This document shows positions 47,386-60,411 of a stretch of 64,000 nt of DNA, piece by piece. A program made the translations under genes and the position numbers. The notes under the pieces were generated by a model that was not told the DNA's origin, made no database searches, and saw nothing but the letters and a program-made list of their open reading frames with translations. The stretch comes from Telopea speciosissima (lineage: Eukaryota > Streptophyta > Magnoliopsida > Proteales > Proteaceae), in assembly GCF_018873765.1 (NCBI RefSeq), contig NC_057923.1, positions 55,422,593-55,486,592 on the forward strand, given 5' to 3'. Numbering within the stretch: position 1 is the first letter of the stretch; each line of letters opens with the position of its first letter.

Positions 47386-47809
47386 TAAGGGTGTCAATTT
47401 GAAACCAAAATCATATATCGAAACCAAAATAGACGGTTAAAATTGTACCATGGAACTGAAGAAGAATTGGTACTTTCGATTTTACAACAAATAATTTTAT
47501 TTGATTTGGTACGGTTTTGATTTCAAAAGTGAAATCATTCGTAGGTACCGAATTACATATTTTCATATAAACTCGTACCGAATTACCTATTATAATCTCT
47601 ATCTTCACATTCTCCCCCATTTTTTTAGTAATATCACTTCACTCTCTTCACTCCAAAAAAAAAAATTTTATTGAACCGAGTTGGTACGTTTTGGTTTCAA
47701 AACCAAGGCAATGTTCTTGGTATGATACAATTTTTGTTTATCCTTTATGCATCTTGAATTGAACCGAAATCGTTTCAAATTCTCGAAATCAAATCGATTG
47801 ACACCCTTA
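47386..47809. mobile_element. hAT-like element with GGTTTCAAAACC-like words
   Basis: It starts TAAGGGTGTCAATTT and ends GATTGACACCCTTA, near-perfect inverted ends. The interior repeats words such as GGTACGGTTTTGATTTC, GAAACCAAAAT and GTACCGAATTAC in both orientations. The flanking 8-mers (47378-47385, 47810-47817) do not match, so the TSD is lost or the ends extend slightly. Confidence 0.65.
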
Positions 47810-47833
47810 ACTTTGGGACCACAAATGACTTAT

Positions 47834-48170
47834 TGTTGGGGGTATAATGTCTTGTATTCCTTTGCTTGTATTAGTGGGTTGATTCCAAAGGATCATTATT
47901 TTGTAAGGACTATATGGGGTATTTTGATAAAATTTTTGTATAAGATTTCTCTATACATTTATAGCGAGGGTTCTTTCTCCGCAATGTAATCTTAGAGATG
48001 TGTGATGACGAACAACTGTAACCCTATTCTCCAATGATAGTGAAACAGATCTCATCTCACCGTGGACAAAGACAATCTTGTCGAACCGCATAAATCCTTA
48101 TGTGCACTGTGTGATTTTTTTTTTATGATTTACATTCTTTTTTGCATTGTTATAGATTTCATTTTCAACA
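47834..48170 (+). mobile_element. Copia-type LTR-like copy, related to 31142-31480
   Basis: It starts TGTTGGGGGTATAATGTC and ends TTTTCAACA. It shares TAGTGAAACAGATCTCATC, GTGGACAAAGACAATCTTG and GTGCACTGTGTGATT with the copy in SLX1 intron 1. It is about 337 bp with no adjacent primer binding site, so a solo LTR is likely. No TSD was recognised. Confidence 0.6.
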
Positions 48171-49140
48171 ATTACATATCAATTAGGCCTCTCCATATTA
48201 TAGGTTTACATTTGTGTACAAACCTCTCAAAAGCAAAACCGTAGGTGCCATGAGTATTACCATCCTTAGAGGAAATGTTGAGAATAATACATTAACTAAC
48301 TCATGGAACTTTGATGAGTTGATATACTTAGCCTTCACCTACACCACCTAACAGTCTAATTAAACTATTACCAAAAAAAACAGTCTAATTAAACTCAAAA
48401 GTGGGGGAAAAAAAATTTTAAAATTAAAAATCCTAACCTATGTGACCTTAAGTTGTTAAGAAGTCTTATTTTTCAATTTATTAAAAGAAGATCAATTTAT
48501 CCTTTTCAAGTAAGAAGTGTTTTTTGAAACGTCTTTGAAGTTTGAATCTAGAAGCTAGCTTTTGAGAAACATCAATTTTGAAGTATGAGTGGCAAAAATG
48601 ATTTCTTTTTATTTGATAGAAGTAACAAAATTAATTATTTTAATCATAATTCACGCAACTGCCCTCTTGAGAACCTTCTTCCACCTCCATTTAAAAGTCT
48701 TTATTTATTAGTACTCCCTAGAAGACTTCTTTTTAAAGGAAAGTTGAATCTATTGCATCCACAAGTCTCATTCATGTAATGTAAGCCAAGAAAAGAAAAG
48801 AAAAGAAAAGAAAAGAAAAAGACATAATAAGTCATGATACAATAATGATTTATGTGTCTCTCTTCTCAAATTCAAAAAAAATTTATTTTATTTTTTTTTC
48901 TTTTTCTATTGGACAAGAAAATTTGTTCATTTCGTCCACTTCAATTTTATATAAAATTGGAGCAAGATACGTCATTTGATGTAAGGAGCAACTTACCTTT
49001 CTTTGAGTTCAACTCTCTTGGGTATACCTTTCCAAAAAAATAAAAAATTTATCTAACTTTGTTCAGGTTTTTTTTTTTTTATTTATAATTTTTGGGGCCT
49101 CCTATGTCAAAGGGAACTCTAGTTTTTGAATGGTACTTAA
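48171..49140. other. AT-rich stretch without gene
   Basis: No gene is recognised. An (AAAAG)n microsatellite of about seven copies lies at 48788-48820. Confidence 0.5.
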
Positions 49141-49142
49141 AC

Positions 49143-49265
49143 TTTTTTTTAATAGAGGGCAGGGGAAAATGGGATTCCTAAACTAGACGAGGAATAGGAG
49201 GTTTCAAACTTGAAACCTCATGGGGGCTAGGCTCAACTGCACTTGCCTCAATCTAACTGCGGTCC
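49143..49265 (-). mobile_element. Decayed tRNA-derived SINE
   Basis: On the minus strand it has TAGATTGAGGCAAGTGCAG, an A-box-like start, and AGGTTTCAAGTTTGAAACC, a B-box-like block, ending in A's (T run at 49143-49150). A related decayed copy lies at 61175-61275. TSDs are not convincing. Confidence 0.5.
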
Positions 49266-49687
49266 TCAAATGATACCTATAGTTGCCAAATGCATGAAAT
49301 GTTTTTATCCTATGTGTACGTGCTATAACCTTCTTGTAAGTATGGGAGTGTCTGAATAACACCTCTATAGATGTATTTTGAATCTAACACCTTTTAATTG
49401 TCCCTTGACTTATTTTCAATAGTTTTTTAAGATAGGGATATAAAAGGATTTTCAAACATATTAGGTATGTGAATATCTTGATGTAACCAAGGTTAGCTAC
49501 AACAAGATTGTATTCGTAATTTTTATCCCTTTTATACAATACACTTTATTTTTTCAATGAATGTAAATATTGTTCTCTCTCATAAAAGCTGCATTAAATA
49601 CTTTCAATTTTTTAAGAATCTTTTTTAACTCCTGTATTAAATAACTTTTGAGAATAAAACAAAAGACTAAAAAATAAAAGGGAAAAA

Positions 49688-49836
49688 GATCTCTACTTGG
49701 AGATGTTTCCTACACCCTCTCAAAAGGCACCATGAGCTGATGTCTCTACCCCTTGGGTAGATACCAAGCATGCTCACCCATTAGCCCATACGCTTGTGTA
49801 AAGACTATGCGACTAGGTAAAGATCTCTTGCCCTAA
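49688..49836. mobile_element. Foldback MITE, decayed
   Basis: It starts GGGAAAAAGATCTCTAC and ends AGGTAAAGATCTCTTGCCC, arms like those of the elements at 6507 and 18292. The flanks AAAATAAAA and TAAAATTAC do not form a clear TSD. Confidence 0.55.
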
Positions 49837-49920
49837 AATTACAACTTGTTAATTCACCATTTTGGTGACAAGAAGCAAGAAGTATTGAACCATGTTCACC
49901 AGGAAATCATTCATTACATT

Positions 49921-51400
49921 TTTTTTTTTGGGATGAAAAAACCAAGAGAAACTTTATATTAACAAGGGGGGAGAAGTTACAAATTGGTCCATGCTGGAGG
50001 AGTTAGTTCTGATCATCATAGATAACCCAAAAAGAATATGGTTATCCCACGGCACATGAACAAAATTACAGTTCTGAGCATCATTCAAAATATCAACAAT
50101 TAGGGACTAATAACCATGGCCAAGGTTGGTCTTTTGGATGGGGAACAAAAAGTAAAACATCTTCACTCGAAGTCCAGATTTCCTGTAGAGTGAGTTCCAT
50201 CATTTGAGCCTTCTCAAGTCTTTTCTTTATCGCCAAAAAGTCTGGTTCCAGTGGGTGATGAGCATCCATCTTCCTTGTTTCTGCCAAAATGATTTTCCCA
50301 TGCAAACAAACACGTGCCCAGGCCAACTTGTCTATTCCTTGTTCAAAGATTCCTGCACAACACAGAATAAGCTTATCCGAGTATTTGGAATTTTGTGGAT
50401 AAGGTAGAGACACATGCCTATTAGATGGATTCACATGATCATTCACTGTGGGTGGGAAAATATTCAGATCATTAAGCCATCTCCTAATGTTGTTTAGAGT
50501 TTGTTCAGGATCAAATTTAGTTTTTCCAAAGAGTTTTTTATTTCGAGCTTCCCAAATGGAAAAGCAGGTGATGATGAAAACCGAAAAAAACCAGGTTCGA
50601 GAACACTTATCAAAGTTATGATTCTTGAGAAAATGACCACACAAAAATATGATAGAGGGGAAGGTAAGGAATTCCGTTCTTAGGCCAAGGGGTCCAACAG
50701 CCCAGATATGTTTGGCTATCTGGCAAGATAAGAGAATATACCAAATAGACTCCTCATGATCTCCACACATAGCACAAGATGGGTCGATTGCCATCAATTT
50801 TGATAAAATTCCTCTTGTTGGTATTCCATTTCATGACGGGAGTTTAAATTAAGAGAGGGAGGGATGGATCGATCCTTAATCGAAGGAATCCAAGGATCAT
50901 TCCAAAAATCAGTTGTAGAGCCAATACCTATTCTTTTGAACAGAATGCATTTCAATAAGGGAAGAGCATGCACAATACTGTTCCACGTCCTAGACCCCCG
51001 TTTAGTCAAAGTTTTTGGATAAAAAAAATAGAGAGATGGGGAAAATATTTGGCTTTGAGGACGCAGGCCCAGAGAGAGGAAGGTTGCGATATTAATCTCC
51101 ATCCCAATTTAAGGATAAGGGCGGTGTTTTGGGTGGAAGCTCTTCGAATGCCCAGAACCCCCCCCCCCCAATGGAAGTAGGTTTGCAGATGTTATCCCAG
51201 GCAATCAAGGATAGCTTTCTTGAGTTTGAGCTACTATTCCAGAAATTGATGCAGATCGAGTCCAAGGATCGGCAGATTTTGACTGGCAAAGAGAAGCATG
51301 ACATGATGTATGAGGGTATTGATGAGAGAACCGATTGAATCCGCACACCGCGACCTGCATGAGATAAGCAATTAGTTTTCCATTTGCAAAATCGATCTTA
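49921..51400 (-). mobile_element. L1-type LINE remnant with frameshifts, 3' part
   Basis: Read on the minus strand: LSHAGRGVRIQSVLSSIPSY (about 51375-51316), INFWNSSSNSRKLSLIAWD, then a shifted frame with RGSRTWNSIVHALPLL, and a third frame (50797-50093) with PSCAMCGDHEES, GPLGLRTEFLTF and an RNase H-like tail with LILCCAGIFEQG. The usual W(R)LL zf-RVT start is missing, so there is a deletion near 50800. The poly-A tail is the T run at 49921-49931. It is a relative of the LINE at 23028-28133, inactive. Confidence 0.8.
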
Positions 51401-52020
51401 AGAACATGTTTCCAGGGTAATTAATGTGACCAGCAGTTCGGGCAAATAAGTGGGCAACTGCTACATGGCAGATCTGAAGGGCCACACAGATAAGCCAAAA
51501 ACAATTACAGTATAGAAATGGCGCATTGCATTGCACCCTTTAGCTCAAAGCCTCATTTTTCATTCATCCTCCGAGCTTGGAAAATAATTTGTGAATAACT
51601 AGAAACCATATAATTTAACCAAGCACATTCAGTTTTTTTTACAGAAAAACACCAGTGTAGGGGTCAATGGGAGCGCATGCCCAGACATCCAACATGGAGG
51701 CAGGGTGGTCATTTCACCCCCCCTTCTTTTAAAAGGATTGATTTTTCGATACTTGATTTTCATAATCCATTCTGCCTTATTCATAACTCCACCTTAGCCC
51801 AAACTATAAATATGAGTTTATGGCAGATATTCACCATTTAAGTTATTCACCCTCCACCCCCCCCCCCCCCCAAACCCAAAAAAAAAAACTGAACAATTGA
51901 GAGAAAAATTAATGGTTTGAGATAAAACATAACTTTGGAAATGGGAAAAAAAAAACTTATTTCATTTCAAAAAAACTAAAGATACAGAAAAATCAGAAGT
52001 AAACATCACATCACCTATCG
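51400..52020. other. Spacer between LINE and UROD 3' end
   Basis: No gene is seen. A short fold with GGCAGGGTGGTCATTTCACCCCCC near 51700-51723 resembles the centre of the foldback MITE at 37039. A C run then A run lies at 51856-51890. Confidence 0.45.
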
Positions 52021-52028
52021 GATATGTT

Positions 52029-55000
52029 CTAATATCTGATCCCCTTGGCAACCTCAAAGAAGTGAGCAACATTCTCTTCAGGTGTCCCTACTTTAATCCC
52101 ATGGCCGAGATTCAAAATATGTTTACTCTTGCCTGCTTTTCTCACGGTGTCATTTATCCTATCGGTGATGAATTCTTTCGAACCAAAAAGAACACCAGGG
52201 TCCACATTGCCCTGAACTGCCACATCAGGTCCCAAACGTCTCCTACCATCCGCCATATCTACTGTCCAATCCAAGCTGACAACATCAACACCTGTTAACG
52301 ATAACCTCTCAAGCAAGCCCCCGGATCCGCTTGCATAAAGGATTAAAGGTAGATCTGGATGGGTTTGTTTCACGGAATCCACAATCTGTTTCAAATATGG
52401 TAGACTGAACTCCTCAAAATCTACTGGACTGAGCTCAGTGGCCCATGAATCAAATATTTGCACAGCTTGTGCTCCCTTGTCCGCTTGATACTGGATATAA
52501 TTTACCATAGAAGCTGTAAATTTCTGCAATAATGCATGGAGGACCTGTTGGGAGAAATAGTTGGTAAGTCAATAGAAACCCACTAGTCAACAGGACTAGG
52601 CACAAGATACAGAGGTAGTTGCAGAAATGAGATAAATGACATTCCTGTTGCATACAGTTCATGACTAGGGCTATATGTAACCACACAAAATGTACAAGTT
52701 TTTAAGCAACATTTCCACTGACTTATTCTGAACCACAGCTCTTTTTACAAGCAAATCAAATGAAAAAACAACTAAGCAAAAGCTATAGTGAACATGGTCC
52801 AAAGGTAACCGAAGGAACCTCAATACTCATTTCTCATTTTTTTCAGATAAATAATTAGAACTCATTCTAATTATAAAAACTTAAATTTCTTGCAACTATT
52901 ATCTATTTTGTACTTGATGCCTACAGTTAGCCGGTATTCTTAAAAATAACAGGAAGGATTGAATAGTCCCCTTCACTTAAACTTTTGAGACTGCCATTTT
53001 TTTCCTTCCGAACATGTGTCACTGATACACTTGCAACGAACTCTAATCTAAAGGTATCTTTTGTTGAACCTATATTTCTCTCTCCCTCTCTCTGGATTTT
53101 CAACACATCCAGACAGTTAAATGTATTATGCCACATGTTCATAATTAAACTACTTCATTTAAGTGGGCAACACTAAAATACCTAGGATTTGGCAATTAAG
53201 TTTCTTTATCATATTGCTTTGAATAAATATTTGTTAATGGGTTTTCTACGTTGGCTTGGCAATACTTTCTAGAAACCTTTGAAAACCGAGAAACCAGTCC
53301 CAACTTATCCAAAATTTCCATACCAATTATAAATATCAAACCTGTATTCTTTACAACACGTTCATACAACACAGTACAAGAGGCTTCGGTTAGGTTTTGT
53401 TGAGTCTACATCCGACACCATGTCTCACATTTAAAATTGAAACAGAAAGCCATGATGCAGGATATCATGCCATTGAATGTGAAAGACCAATAAAATCTGG
53501 AGAAAGCCGAGCAAAATTGCAGATGTACCTTGGGTTGAGAGAAAGCCAGTCTCTTTATTTTTGTGAAGTGTTTCGATGAACCACCTTCAACCACATAGGA
53601 TGCAAGAGTGAATGGAGCCCCCACAAAACCCAGCACCGCTGCTTCATTACTTACCTGAGATGTAAAGATATGGTTCAATATTGTGCATACCTAAACATTT
53701 GACGATGTCCCAAACCATAACTCTGACTTGGGCAAATAAAAAATCAAAAAACACCCTCTCACAAATGAAGAAATGCAAAATAACACAAGATTACTTTAGT
53801 GGGGATAAGATAACAATATTTTATAAAATTTGAAGATGATGCACATGAAAGGGTATTTAAAACATCATCCAATTGATAAACATCATCCAATTGATCCTAA
53901 AAAGAGCGTATGAAAAAAAATTCAACTTATCAGAAAAGCTAATCAATTGCCATTTACATGGATAAATTTAAGAAGGGAGAAAGAACAGTACCTAGTTGTG
54001 TGCAGCGCACGGCCCCTGCACCAAGACACAGGGCCGTGCAAAATGTCCGTCGCACCCCCATGGAAATGTGGAAATCCCTGAGGGCACGGCGGTTATTTCG
54101 TGCGGCCCTGTGTCTGGGCGCAGGAGCCGAGAGTCGTACACAACTAGGTAGCGTTCTCTTTCCCATTTAAGAATAATGCAAAGGCCAATAAATAGTTAGA
54201 TATCATTAGACAGAAACATTGAATAATTTAAGGTCCAAAAAACTTCCTGAGTGGGAAATGCAAATGGTGGTGGAAAACCCACTACCAAGCTCCATATACA
54301 TAATGCAAAGCAGAGGGCCCGGAATAAATTTTATGTCAGACAGTCGATCTTATAATAGTTTTAACCCATACCAAGAAATATCCCAATTAGGGAAATCAAA
54401 TGGTGGATATGCTTGCAAGTGCTCCATGTATGGTGCTATGCTTTTGATGGATCACACTTAAGATCTGTTCAATTGTAACCTTACCATTTAACAAAGAATA
54501 AGAACCAACGTCACCCCAATCATAACCAAAATTCACAAAGCCCTTAGATTTGTCCTAACCATCTCAGGCAGAGAAGACTAGGATTTCTTCCTTCTCAATC
54601 AGTCAACAAGCTCATTCATTTTTTAATTGTTTCTGCAAGTTTAAATAAATCCATAGTACACATAGCAACATGATTCTCTACATCACAGAACATACATCTT
54701 ATTGGAGGGGTTATGAAAAAGGAAGAAAGGAGTAATCCAACATAAGTACAACCCCATGAGTTGTACTTCCAAAATTACACAAGAGATGCACCAATCTAAC
54801 CTCCTTACGCAAGATTGTCAATGCTTCCCCAACGAATGGAACTGATTCCTCTGGAATAAATTCTCGCACTTGATCAACATCAGCTGCTGTTCCAAGAGGA
54901 TCAAACACGATGGGGCCCTTTCCTTTTACAATGTCAAATGGTATATTCATCCCAGGTAGAGGGGTAAGAATGTCTGAAAATAAAATGACCTATCACAATA

Positions 55001-58000
55001 CAAGCAACATGAGACAAAAAGGATAGAAAGTGCTCAAACTATTAGTAACCCACAAGAGTCATTGTAGTGATGGAAGTAAGAGAATAACACATTTTCCTCC
55101 TTTTTTTCAGGAAAATAAGAATGCAAAGTGCAAAATAAAATGAATTCTATATGAATGACTAAATTCCAGCTAGGTAAAAGACAAATGACCGTGCGCTACC
55201 TAGCACTTGCCAACTACAGTAATATCATAATGGTAAGTAAATGACACCATCAAAGATCATGAACAACCTTCCTGTTGGCCTCATTGAAATCTTTAATTGC
55301 AACTGACTCAACAAAATTCAAATTTTTAATGACTCCATTGTCCTCCCAAAGTAGATGACAACCTTCTCAACAGACCCTTGTTATTCAAAGGACTACCATG
55401 ATGTTTAATATGAGAATATCACGACGGAACCGTTCTTAGCCTTAATAACATGTAACTTACAGAACTTCACAACCTCGTGCATTTTCCAATCCCTTAACAG
55501 GCCGAACAACAATTACTAAACCCTCCTCCCATGTCATGAAGGACAGACCTGCCATAGGCTGGGATTTACTCCATTTTCACATGGTGTAATAAATTATGCC
55601 AGAAGCGGAGTTGCTCAAGCTTGGAGGAAGAATGGATGCATGCTCATCTCCAAATACACAACTGAAGATAAGTAGAAAAATAGATTAGATCCAATCTAAA
55701 AGCTGTCTTTTGATTCTTACCTGAGTTTAAATTGGGCACAGAATAGCACGAAGTCTCTTGAATGTCTATTCCCAAAGTTTTACCCTATTCAATTGGTCAT
55801 GTTGAGTCCACCAGGTTACAATTGAGGATTCCCAAGTTCTATCCTTCTGGTCAATCTTAGAGAACTAATAACCATTGAATCCTTTTTGTTGTACTCTTAT
55901 CTGACATTTTGTGTAAATTTGTTATCCATCTAAAGAAGATATTGGACCTTTTTTATTAGCAGCTAAGTTTTGATTCCCTCACAAGTTGCAACACCCCAAT
56001 TGCAGATCAGCTGGCCATCAGCCACCGGCATCAGATAGTTATTAGAGCCACCAAGTAATAGCAGACCCAGTAAAATATTCTCAGGTCTTGCATCAACACG
56101 TTTTAAGCTAATTAGACCTTTTCATCCCATCCTTCTGGGGCTAGAACGTGATCAGTCCCGTAGCGTTCTACTATGCTCATCATTAAGTAATGACAAAAAG
56201 GTTAGTAAAATATTCTTATCAGTTACAGCCTTCCACTGAGGTCAAAGAAACATCTCTCAAACACCCTACTCTAGCTCCCTTGGATAGAAGCCAACAACTC
56301 AGTAGCCAAGACATCGCAATCCTTCATGTGGTAGGTGCAGGAAAGCAAAGGATCCAAACAACAGGTAATGCAGACTAGCAGTCATCATCCTCTCTCCAAA
56401 TAGGCAAGGATTTCAGGATCTATATCCTAGTCGAGGTTCAAGATTTCAGTTTTGACAGGGATTTCAACCTTGGTCGAAACCGAAATATACCACCAAGATG
56501 GCACAGAAATGGCTGAAATAGCACCGGAATATGGTCCATTTTGGTAAAAAACACAAAACATTAAAGACCCTCAATTCACATGCTATATCATTTCAACCAT
56601 TGTCGAAATCGAAAAAAGGTCATGATCCTAGCATGGATAAATCCCCAGCGATACTGATACGGATCATTTTGTTATCAGATAATCCAAGGAGAAACAACCT
56701 GCTAAACACAGTGGGCTGGTTGATCCAGGGTATACAACAGTTCAGATCCCCCTTACGACATCCGTCTGGATCAGACAATCCTATGCGATACCAACCTATA
56801 AAACCATGTAAATAGGTGATAAGTCCACATATAAACTATGTTCTCCTTGCAAGAACAAGAGAGCAAATCGAAAAAAATTGAAGCTCCGCTCCCCTCCTAC
56901 CAGATAATCCACACTAGTGGTAGGACCGTAGGACTGCCAAAACCTTCAACAATGAAGATCTTGCAGAAGGATTGAACTAAAAGACAACATCAGGACGTCA
57001 TATTTTTTGTGGATTAAAAGTCTACTTAATAACAAGGCAAATGGTGTTCTCCAAAACTGCTTAATCGGAGAAATCCCCACTCTGCTCACTTCAGCACAGC
57101 ATGCTCTATATTATTAAATAGTACAATTTAAGGAAAGGACTAATGAAGGACCACAAGATCTGTTATGTATTAGGTGGAAACATTCTCATGTAGGAAAAAA
57201 TCAACAAATAAAAGATGGTTTCTAACAAGGAATCTTACCCCATCAGGCCTAAAAACTTTCCATGGTTGTAGAGAGATTTCAACAACAAGATCAACATTTT
57301 CTGATCTCTCACGAAACGAAGGATACTTCTCACATAGGATTTGATAGCTCTGCCAGAATAAATTAATCAAGACATTAGCCCAACATAGCAAAAAAAATTT
57401 ATAATGAATTTAGAAGGCAAAGAGCTTTTGTTTGAAATTGTTCTATATGATAGTATGTGAAACCCTGGGTAATCATGTCAACATATGGGTGGCTGGTTCA
57501 AGCTAATCTGGTTTTTTTTTTCACTATTTTTCATAAGGAAAAGGTGAATGTATATATTTTTAATAGGTAGCATAAATACAAATAAATTCACAGAAATAGG
57601 CTCAAATCTGGAACGAAAATGGAACAAATGCTGATACCACTTTACAGATTCAGAACGCTAGGACAAATTTCTGATACAATTACTGTAGCAGTAACTAGAG
57701 TAAGCAAGCACACTAAGCTGGAGGCTACTTTACAAAAGCTAAATTGTGAGCCTAACACTTATCCCGGAAAGAGAAAAAAAAAAATGATGTCTAACTTTAG
57801 CGAGACAAAATGCTTAGCTTTTGAATGGGTCAGATTACAGAGTGCATGTTATCTGTAGATTATGTATCCACCAACAAAACCTAAAAGAAAAAAAAGTTTC
57901 AAAAGTTTACTTGTCACGCACTGCAAAAATTTCCAAACAATTAACTTTGTAACTATATGTCTAGTAGTGCTCTCCACCTAGTAATACTTTCAGACACTAC

Positions 58001-60240
58001 ACTATAGTCAGATCAACTGAAGAAACATACATCTCCTTCAAAGACTCAATGGAAGAACATCTAAACTGATTTCCACCTTGCTAAGACCATAATCTTAGAT
58101 ACTGATAGAATAGTTCAAAGTAGACAAAATATTTTTGTTATTGCCAATAAAATAAAAGCTTAAATATTAACAGATTTGCTTTCTATAATTCGATTAGAGG
58201 CATTTCATATTCTCATAGTCAATGATTTAGAGACTCCAAAGCCAAGAACCAATTCAACTCTACAGATAGGACCAAACCGAAGAGTTCTAAAACTTGATTG
58301 TTCCCATTTTGGTGGCAATATGAAAACCCTCACCCTAAACATCTTGGTGGCAAGAGAAACCAAATTGGATGATTTCTGCAACTCATGGACTAGGGTTCAG
58401 ATATAGATGAAATTATGGTCTAGATGAGACCTTTCAGACCCAAATTAGGGCAGGAATCAGAGAAAGTTTGATGGGTGTTACTGCGTTTTCAGTTAGGTTT
58501 TAGTTGGCAATCTCAACCTTAATCCTTGTAACAAGAAATAAAGACTTCTCTCCGAAAACTCAAGCATAAATTGATTCCACCTCTTGCTAAGCAACCCCAA
58601 AATGAAGATCAAATAGACGAAGAACACCTAAACTTGTTAGAGATTGAGGTAACTTCAGCACTATTGAGTTTGTAAGTCTGAAAGTTGTCTCTCCTCTGCT
58701 CTCTTCTATCTCCTCCAATTACTTGCGGATGCTGATGTTTATAGAGAAAAAAGGATTAGGGCACTTCACCTTCTATAAATCTGTTTAGGGGGCAGGAAGT
58801 TGTATGGGCTCTTCTCCAATTACTTGTGATGCTCCAGTCCGAAGGAGTGATTTAATTCAGATTGAAGAAACTAAAAGAGCCAGGGGCAGGCCTATATTAA
58901 CCTAAGTGAAGTAGTGACGAAAGACATGCATAGCTTAGGCCTCATATCTTGTATGACGTTCAAACAGATCTGATTGGAGAACAAGGATCCATGTAGCCAA
59001 CTCCATTTAGTTGGGAAAAGGCTATGTTGTTGTTCTTGAATCCAAACTTTAGTCTTCAAGAAGGGAAAATAAATAGACGATAAAAAATAAAAAAAAAACC
59101 AACAATTTTCTTAGCCATCAATAATTCCATATCCTTAAATCGTTACAATCCTGTTAAGCATAGAAAACAAAAACCATTCTGAGCCTAATAAATGAAATAA
59201 CGACCTTACTAATCAATTAAATAACTTAAATAATTATTTTTCTAATTCAATAGAACAGCATGGTCACAAACCAGATGAAACTCCATATCTAATGATTCCA
59301 AAATTTCACTTCATGAAGGGGATCACACACCATAATTCATACATTTTTTCAAACAAGTTTAGCTAGATAAGAAAAGTTTATATGCAGCCACGGACACAAA
59401 AATATATCAATACACAGAACAGTAGCAGCTGGCAAACCTGCCTTCATGTACCGCCCTGCTTGCCTCATAAGCCATACTGGTGGTCTTTCAACTTCCCGCC
59501 CTTGGACAGCATTTAGCAAGAGAGGTTCAGCAGCAGCAGTAGTAATTTTTGGCTCCGTAACAGTCCCTGGAAAGAAAATGCAAGGGTAAGAAGGCTGACT
59601 TTAACCCCCCCTCCCCAAAGATGTGTTTGAATGTGTTGGATTACGAGTTCAATCCCCAATCCATAGAATTCTCATCTTTCCAAGTCTAAATTATGGCAAA
59701 AGTCCATGCATTCTAGCAATATATGAAATTTTTTGTTTCTTCTCCGTTTAAACACCCTCCACCCCCAAAGAAATAACAGACAATCCGTAACATATACTAT
59801 AATGAAACCATAATGAAGGGTTCATAACTCTCTAGGAGTGTCTGTAGGTGTATTACCGCAACTTATCTACAGCATTTCATTTATCCACTTGATTCCCTAA
59901 AGAAAGGAAGACAAAACCCTCCGTCTTTTTTTTTTTTTTTTTGGGAGGAAAAATCAACTAAATTCAGTAGAAGAATTTAGTTTTAAAAGGATCTCCGTGC
60001 TGACACTTGAGCGTGTACAAAAACCTAGTTCCACAAATTTGAAAGAAAAAACAGGGAAGCATTCACACAATGAACAAATTAGACCACAGAATTCTCAAAC
60101 AATAGAAAATTCATGGGAGATGTTTCACCTCCAACAGCACATTGGATACTGAACTTCGATCTTGAACGAACAGCGCAGGTTGATTTGGGAATAACTGAGA
60201 GAGAGCAGAATGAGAGAGAAGCAGCGTAGCTACAAGACAT
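52029..60240 (-). CDS. HEME2: Uroporphyrinogen III decarboxylase, plastid, six exons
   Basis: It converts uroporphyrinogen III to coproporphyrinogen III in the plastid, feeding haem and chlorophyll synthesis. The exons, in transcript order, are 60240-60129, 59566-59442, 57349-57239, 54989-54801, 53654-53529 and 52544-52029; together they give 392 residues, the usual plant length. Residues 1-37 look like a transit peptide (Ser-rich, ending SIQCAVG). Key sites: [14 protein letters not shown] with the substrate-binding Arg, FSDIL with the catalytic Asp, [17 protein letters not shown] with the active-site Tyr, and NLGHGI with the conserved His. Start chosen at 60240 because the upstream ATG at 60299 is in another frame. 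Intron 2 must begin with GC (AAG|GCAGGT) to keep the frame; the others are GT-AG. HEME2 rather than HEME1 is a judgement from [11 protein letters not shown] and PGMNIPFDI wording. Introns hold a MITE and an RTE relic. Confidence 0.95.
53975..54164. mobile_element. Mutator-like foldback MITE in UROD intron, perfect 9-bp TSD
   Basis: It starts GGGAGAAAGAACAGTACC and ends GGTAGCGTTCTCTTTCCC. Inner arms CTAGTTGTGTGCAGCGC / ACACAACTAG and ACACAGGGCCG / CGGCCCTGTGT pair. ATTTAAGAA flanks it at 53966-53974 and 54165-54173. It lies within the intron between exons 4 and 5. Confidence 0.85.
56400..56820. repeat. Word-like TTTCAACC/GAAACC tract in UROD intron 3
   Basis: Words TTTCAACC, TGGTCGAAACCGAAAT, CGAAATCGAAA and ATCCAGG recur in both orientations. 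It resembles the interiors of the hAT-like elements, but no TAGGGGTGTCAA-type end was found. Confidence 0.4.
58868..59038 (+). mobile_element. RTE-clade LINE 3' relic in UROD intron 2
   Basis: AGAGCCAGGGGCAGGCC reads RARGRP, the start of the C-terminal block of plant RTE reverse transcriptases, but the frame breaks at a stop. It ends GGATCCATGTAGCC, then TTTAGTTGGGAAAAGGC and a TTGTTGTT tail, as typical RTE 3' ends do. It is a pseudogene fragment in opposite orientation to UROD. Confidence 0.65.
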
Positions 60241-60411
60241 TTTCGACCTCTCAACTTGAAGTTTGGATAAACTTCAGAGAAAATTTTTCGCATCTCCAAT
60301 TTTCAAATCTCTGAATTCATAACTCAACTGCACCACGCCACCATGGCACCAGTCTTTTGGTCGGAAAAGGGCGAAACATTTTGACGGCCTGTCGTTTTAC
60401 GATAATATCCT

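Noticed and set aside
54962-54990. Micro-exon needed for VILFS in UROD
   Set aside because: At first the exon seemed to begin at the TTTTCAG at 54974, leaving VILFS unexplained. The acceptor GATAG at 54990 includes these residues in frame, so no micro-exon is needed.
60111-60299. Alternative start of UROD at 60299
   Set aside because: This ATG is in a different frame from the transit peptide and the MRQAGRY exon; the frame from 60240 joins exon 2 correctly.
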